A program made the translations under genes and the position numbers. This document shows, in pieces, positions 60,429 to 64,000 of a stretch of 64,000 nt of DNA. The notes under the pieces were generated by a model. That model saw nothing but the letters and a program-made list of their open reading frames with translations, ran no database searches and was not told the DNA's origin. This DNA comes from CAZCAC01 sp964496575 (GTDB lineage: Bacteria; Planctomycetota; UBA1135; GCA-002686595): assembly GCA_964496575.1 (NCBI GenBank), contig CAZCAC010000027.1:1-64000 (forward strand), read 5' to 3'. Numbering within the stretch: position 1 is the first letter of the stretch; the number at the start of each line of letters is the position of its first letter.

Positions 60429-63400
60429 CTACTTCGGCGTGAACTTCACGATCTCGATCTCGAGCGGCTCGGGGTCTCCTTCGGAGGGGATGACGAACCG
60501 CGTGGTGCCGATGAGGCTGGGCAGGATCCAGCCGGTGCGGTAGCGCTCCTCTTCGGTGAGCGGCCGGTAGACGTGGGCCACCGCCAGGTACTCTCCCGGC
60601 TCGAGCAGCGCGGTCTCGAACTTCCCGTCCTCGGCGGCGACCTGTCCGTCGAACGTGGTCTTCTTCCAGTCCTCGCCCATCGGCTCGCCGGTCGCGCTCG
60701 CCTCGCGGATGGTGACGATCGCCTTCCACCGATCGGTCTTCTCCAGGCCGAGCACGCGGCCGGAGACGCGAGCGCCCCGCTTGCGCACGAACTCGACGAT
60801 CTGACGTTCTCCTGGACCGAGGACCAGCGTCTGGCGATCGCACATCTCTCCATGGGCGAGGTCGCGGCTGGTGCGCAGCGTCTTGTCGCGGGAGATGTCA
60901 TAACTGCCCGGCATCAGGTTGGTGAGCACCACCTCGCCACCTTGTCCGACACTCACCCGCTGCGTGCACTCGACCTTTCCGCGCCACTCCGGCATGTCCC
61001 AGGTCGCGAGCTGCGCGCGGATCTCGGCCTCGTCGAGGTCGCCGGGGATGTCGTAGCGGAGGACGAGAGTGGCCGGTTCGGGAAGGTGGTAGACGGTCTT
61101 CGCGACATGACCCTCGGGGAACGATGGGACGAGGCAGGCATGCAGGTGAGGAGCGAGCACGACGATCGAGTCCCACGTCTCCGCCCCCGTGCCATCGACA
61201 GTGAAGCGGCCCTCGGCGTCGGTGACCTGGTGTGCTTCCCCCGGGCCCTGGGTTTCTCCGTTGGTGATGTAGAGCGGGGCCTTCGCGGTGAAGTAGACCT
61301 TGGCGCCCGCGACGGGTCGGCCGTCGTGGTCGACCACTTGCCCTCCGGCCAGCTCACGGCGCCTCAGCCGCAGCACGGAAGGCTCCTCGAGGCTCCCGGC
61401 GGGAGCCGTCAGGATGACGTCTTCCGGTCGATACCCTTCGGCCACGACGCGGAACCGCAGGAGTCCACCCCCCGAGGTGACGACCAGTACGCTCCCTTCG
61501 ATAGCCTTCCCCTCGTGAATCCTCCGACCCCCCACCATGAACATGGAGTCCCTATCGTCCACATCGCCCCACTCCAGGGTGACGCCCTCCACCGGGTCCC
61601 CGGTCTCGTAGTCGACCACCTGGAACCACCCCTCCCAGCCGGAGGAGCGATCGGGGTGGTGGGGTTGGGGAGGAAGCGCACCCGGGTTCAGGGGAACCAG
61701 CGCCGCGTCGAGCCCTCCGTCCGCGGTGCGCTGGACGCGGACCCGTTTCTCTCCGGCTTCGGTCAGCCCGAACACAGTGCTCTTGCGCCCGCCCTCCTCG
61801 AACCAGAGCTCGATGCCAAGCGGAACGGGGCCGAAGGTGAAGTGCCCGTTGAAGTCGGATTTCGTGGTGTGGAGCACGCTGCTCGAAGGCCACAGCTCCT
61901 CGGCGCCGAGCGAGAGGCTCACGCCCTCGATAGTGGTCCCACGCTCGTCGACCAGATGCCCGACGATCCTCGCCGCTGGTCGCATCACGAAGTCGAGGCG
62001 ATACGGCTGATCCGGCAGGACGACTCGGTCGGGATCCCCGCCCCGGGCGTTCTCGGCATCGGGTCGTTCCTGGGCCACCAGCAGGTCGCCGCCCCGGTGC
62101 AGGTCGCGCTCGTACCACCCATACAGCCGGGGCGAGATCGTCGCCGCCTGCAGCGCGGCGACCCACTCACCCGTCTCCTCGTCGAGGGTACGCATCCCCG
62201 GGTCGAAGCGCAGGGTGTAGCGCCCCTCCTGATCGGTCCTGGTCCGACCCCGGAGCAGTAGCGTGCCATTCCCGCAGTGCACCGAGACCTCGACATTCGC
62301 GAGGGGGTTTCCCTCGGCGTCGCCGACCGTGCCGTGGACGGACCAAGGCCAGCGGCGCGCAGACTCGAATCCGTCGTACACGATCTCTCTCAAGAAGAGG
62401 AGCGTTCGCGTCGGGCCGCCCGCGCGTATCTCGAGCTTTCGAGGGCCTCCGTCGAGGCGATAGTCAGGGAGACCGTATCGCTGCGCTCGAATCCGGGCGT
62501 TCAGCGTGTACTTCCCCGGGGCGAGGTCATCGAAGTGGTGGAAGTTCCGGTCCACCGTCGAGATGCCCCACCCATTCCGCCAAGGCGCTATGGGCAGGCC
62601 GTCGGCGCGTACGACGAAGATCTGGGCACCCTCGAGCGGCTCGCGGGTTCGAGCATCGAACACCTCGATCGTGTGCCGGGGCCCGTCCTCGAAGACGACG
62701 GGGACGAAGGTCAGCGGCGATGAGCCGTCGAGCTCGATCGGCCCGCTGTCTCCCAGCAGCCACGGTTGCCGGCGGCCGTCGTAAGCCGTCACTCGGTAGG
62801 TCCCCGGCCCGGGAGCCAGGATCGTAGTCTGGTGGCCCGCCGAGAGGTGCTCGATCGGCTCCCAGAAGGGTCCGGTGAGGCCTTCCCGCCAGCCGGTCAT
62901 CCCATCCTCCTCCCACGGCAGGGCCGCCTCGCCGTCCGCCTCCCGCGCGCGCCAGAAGGTGAGACTGCAGGACTCCGCCGGCACCCCGGCGGCCCGGGAG
63001 ACCAGGACTCTGAGCCGCAGTTCGGCGGGGTCCGCCGCCGGCGATCCGGAATCCTGCGAGGGGGTGTCGACTGACTCCGCAACCTCCTCCTCGACCGGGA
63101 CGCTCTCCATTTCCCCCGCCCGCACCATCGCCAGCGGCGGCAGCACCAGCGCGCAGAACGCGGCGGCCACGCCCAGCATCACCTTCCCCGCCACGCGACG
63201 GTCGCGCCGCGCGTCGAGGATCGCTCGCAGCCTCCGCTCGAGCGTCCCGGGCCTCGCCATCGCGATCGCGGCCCTTCCGGCGAAGAGCGGGGTCTGGTGG
63301 CCGGTGGCCACGCGCAGCAGCTCTTCGGCGTAGTCGCTCGCCGCCAGCCCCGAACGCAACACCAGGTCGTCGCAGGCCACCTCGCGCTCCTCGCGCATCC

Positions 63401-64000
63401 TCGCTCGCGCCAGCCAGGTGAGCGGGTTGAACCAGTAGAACGCGCAGCAGAGCTCTATCACGAGGTGCGTCAGGCAATCGCGGCGCCGCGCGTGGGCCAG
63501 CTCGTGCAGGAGGACCAGGCGCAGGCGGGCGGGCGGCCACTCCGCAGCGCCGGCGGGCAAGAGCAACCGCGAGCGCAGGATCCCCCAGTGCATCGGCATC
63601 GGGCGCTCGGGACTCTCGAGCAGGCGCGGCGGCCGCTTCAGACCGATCGCCTCGGCCAGCTCGCCGGCGCGCTCGGCGAGCGGACCTCGATCGATGCGTC
63701 GCGCGGCGCGCTCCAGTCGGCGCAGGCTCAGGAGCCCGAGCAGGACCGGCGCCAGCGCGAGCGCCGCGACGACCAGCCAGCCCAGGAGAACCCAGTGCCG
63801 CCAGGACCACGCGGGTCTCCCGGCGGAGCCCACCACCGGCGCGTCGATCACGGACGCGACCCCCGGAGCGGGCTCCGGCGCGGGCGCCGTCTCGACGGGG
63901 GTCGGTGGGGGAGTGGCGCGCTCCTCGACGATCGGTTCGACGGGAGAGAACGCCGGCTCGACGACCGCGACCTCCCGCGCCGTCAGGTTCACCCACACCG
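60429..64000 (-). CDS. M56 peptidase fused to carboxypeptidase-regulatory-like domains, 5'-truncated by the window edge
   Basis: At least 1189 residues are visible; the N-terminal membrane helices lie beyond the right edge, and the GTG at 63998 is only the first codon in view. After a Pro-rich segment and a membrane helix (HWVLLGWLVVAALALAPVLLGLL, about 69-91) comes the M56 motif HELAH (about residue 165), FYWFNPLTWLARARMREEREVACDD, and another helix (about 275-295). The remaining 880 residues are a chain of beta-sandwich modules of carboxypeptidase-regulatory type (GTVGDAEGNPLANVEVSV, VDHDGRPVAGAKVYF, VTDAEGRFTVDG). It resembles BlaR1 with the sensor replaced by a long beta chain. No blaI-like gene is visible downstream; one may lie upstream, outside the window. 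Confidence 0.85.
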   Translation of the reverse strand, partial: VWVNLTAREVAVVEPAFSPVEPIVEERATPPPTPVETAPAPEPAPGVASVIDAPVVGSAGRPAWSWRHWVLLGWLVVAALALAPVLLGLLSLRRLERAARRIDRGPLAERAGELAEAIGLKRPPRLLESPERPMPMHWGILRSRLLLPAGAAEWPPARLRLVLLHELAHARRRDCLTHLVIELCCAFYWFNPLTWLARARMREEREVACDDLVLRSGLAASDYAEELLRVATGHQTPLFAGRAAIAMARPGTLERRLRAILDARRDRRVAGKVMLGVAAAFCALVLPPLAMVRAGEMESVPVEEEVAESVDTPSQDSGSPAADPAELRLRVLVSRAAGVPAESCSLTFWRAREADGEAALPWEEDGMTGWREGLTGPFWEPIEHLSAGHQTTILAPGPGTYRVTAYDGRRQPWLLGDSGPIELDGSSPLTFVPVVFEDGPRHTIEVFDARTREPLEGAQIFVVRADGLPIAPWRNGWGISTVDRNFHHFDDLAPGKYTLNARIRAQRYGLPDYRLDGGPRKLEIRAGGPTRTLLFLREIVYDGFESARRWPWSVHGTVGDAEGNPLANVEVSVHCGNGTLLLRGRTRTDQEGRYTLRFDPGMRTLDEETGEWVAALQAATISPRLYGWYERDLHRGGDLLVAQERPDAENARGGDPDRVVLPDQPYRLDFVMRPAARIVGHLVDERGTTIEGVSLSLGAEELWPSSSVLHTTKSDFNGHFTFGPVPLGIELWFEEGGRKSTVFGLTEAGEKRVRVQRTADGGLDAALVPLNPGALPPQPHHPDRSSGWEGWFQVVDYETGDPVEGVTLEWGDVDDRDSMFMVGGRRIHEGKAIEGSVLVVTSGGGLLRFRVVAEGYRPEDVILTAPAGSLEEPSVLRLRRRELAGGQVVDHDGRPVAGAKVYFTAKAPLYITNGETQGPGEAHQVTDAEGRFTVDGTGAETWDSIVVLAPHLHACLVPSFPEGHVAKTVYHLPEPATLVLRYDIPGDLDEAEIRAQLATWDMPEWRGKVECTQRVSVGQGGEVVLTNLMPGSYDISRDKTLRTSRDLAHGEMCDRQTLVLGPGERQIVEFVRKRGARVSGRVLGLEKTDRWKAIVTIREASATGEPMGEDWKKTTFDGQVAAEDGKFETALLEPGEYLAVAHVYRPLTEEERYRTGWILPSLIGTTRFVIPSEGDPEPLEIEIVKFTPK

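Noticed and set aside
1..64000. tRNA, rRNA, CRISPR arrays, insertion sequences or phage genes
   Set aside because: None could be seen: no CCA-tailed cloverleaf, no rRNA-like stretch, no short regular direct repeats with spacers, no transposase or integrase motifs.

Overview
The window is one high-GC, gene-dense stretch of bacterial chromosome. No rRNA, tRNA, CRISPR array or insertion sequence was seen. The gene content suggests an uncultured, probably marine, member of the Planctomycetota. Signs of this are an ECF sigma factor of the TIGR02999 type directly upstream of a membrane Ser/Thr kinase, exported Gfo/Idh/MocA and ThuA proteins, M56/BlaI signalling pairs, and many large secreted proteins ending in the same cysteine-rich domain. 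The phylum is an inference from gene families, with no marker gene behind it.

Layout. 1-14062: a frameshifted FG-GAP repeat protein running off the left edge, a membrane-anchored protein of carboxypeptidase-regulatory type, a TPR-CHAT putative lipoprotein, an exported HEAT-repeat protein, and a coupled histidine kinase/response regulator pair. 14413-19077: three tandem paralogous secreted proteins of about 480 residues. 19149-26363: a TrmO-family protein with a Tat-like leader, an SDR, a UROD/MtaA-family protein next to a Tat-exported Gfo/Idh protein, an aminotransferase, and a large exported protein of unknown function. 26515-31404: a sigma factor and kinase operon (the kinase is frameshifted at a G7 run), a lipoprotein, and a truncated ABC ATPase relic with a hexanucleotide microsatellite. 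31415-39414: a ZIP transporter, a CBM9-like protein, a quinone-reductase-like enzyme, and three more secreted proteins with the shared C-terminal domain. 39659-46966: a tight six-gene operon for uronate and sugar-acid catabolism. 46981-50010: an opposing operon of transporter, TIM-barrel epimerase and Gfo/Idh oxidoreductase. 50135-64000: glutathione peroxidase, a BlaI/M56 pair with a palindromic operator, a gingipain-type C25 protease, a GH29 fucosidase, a ThuA protein, and a second M56 fusion running off the right edge.

How the genes fit together. Much of the window looks like polysaccharide use: exported fucosidase, BNR_4-type and lectin-like proteins, CBM9, exported Gfo/Idh and ThuA proteins, and an intracellular uronate route. 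That operon has UxaC, an SDR fructuronate reductase, a LarA-family protein, PPi-type phosphofructokinase and 6-phosphogluconate dehydrogenase, but no mannonate dehydratase, KDG kinase or aldolase. It may therefore run glucuronate -> fructuronate -> mannonate -> gluconate -> 6-phosphogluconate -> ribulose-5-phosphate through a nickel-pincer 2-epimerase. The second notable system is the terminal domain of about 160 residues found on seven unrelated secreted proteins, always ending in W-x-P at the last residue. It behaves like a surface sorting or anchoring module.

Limits. All calls come from reading sequence and remembered family motifs; no searches were run. Three single-base frameshifts may be sequencing errors.
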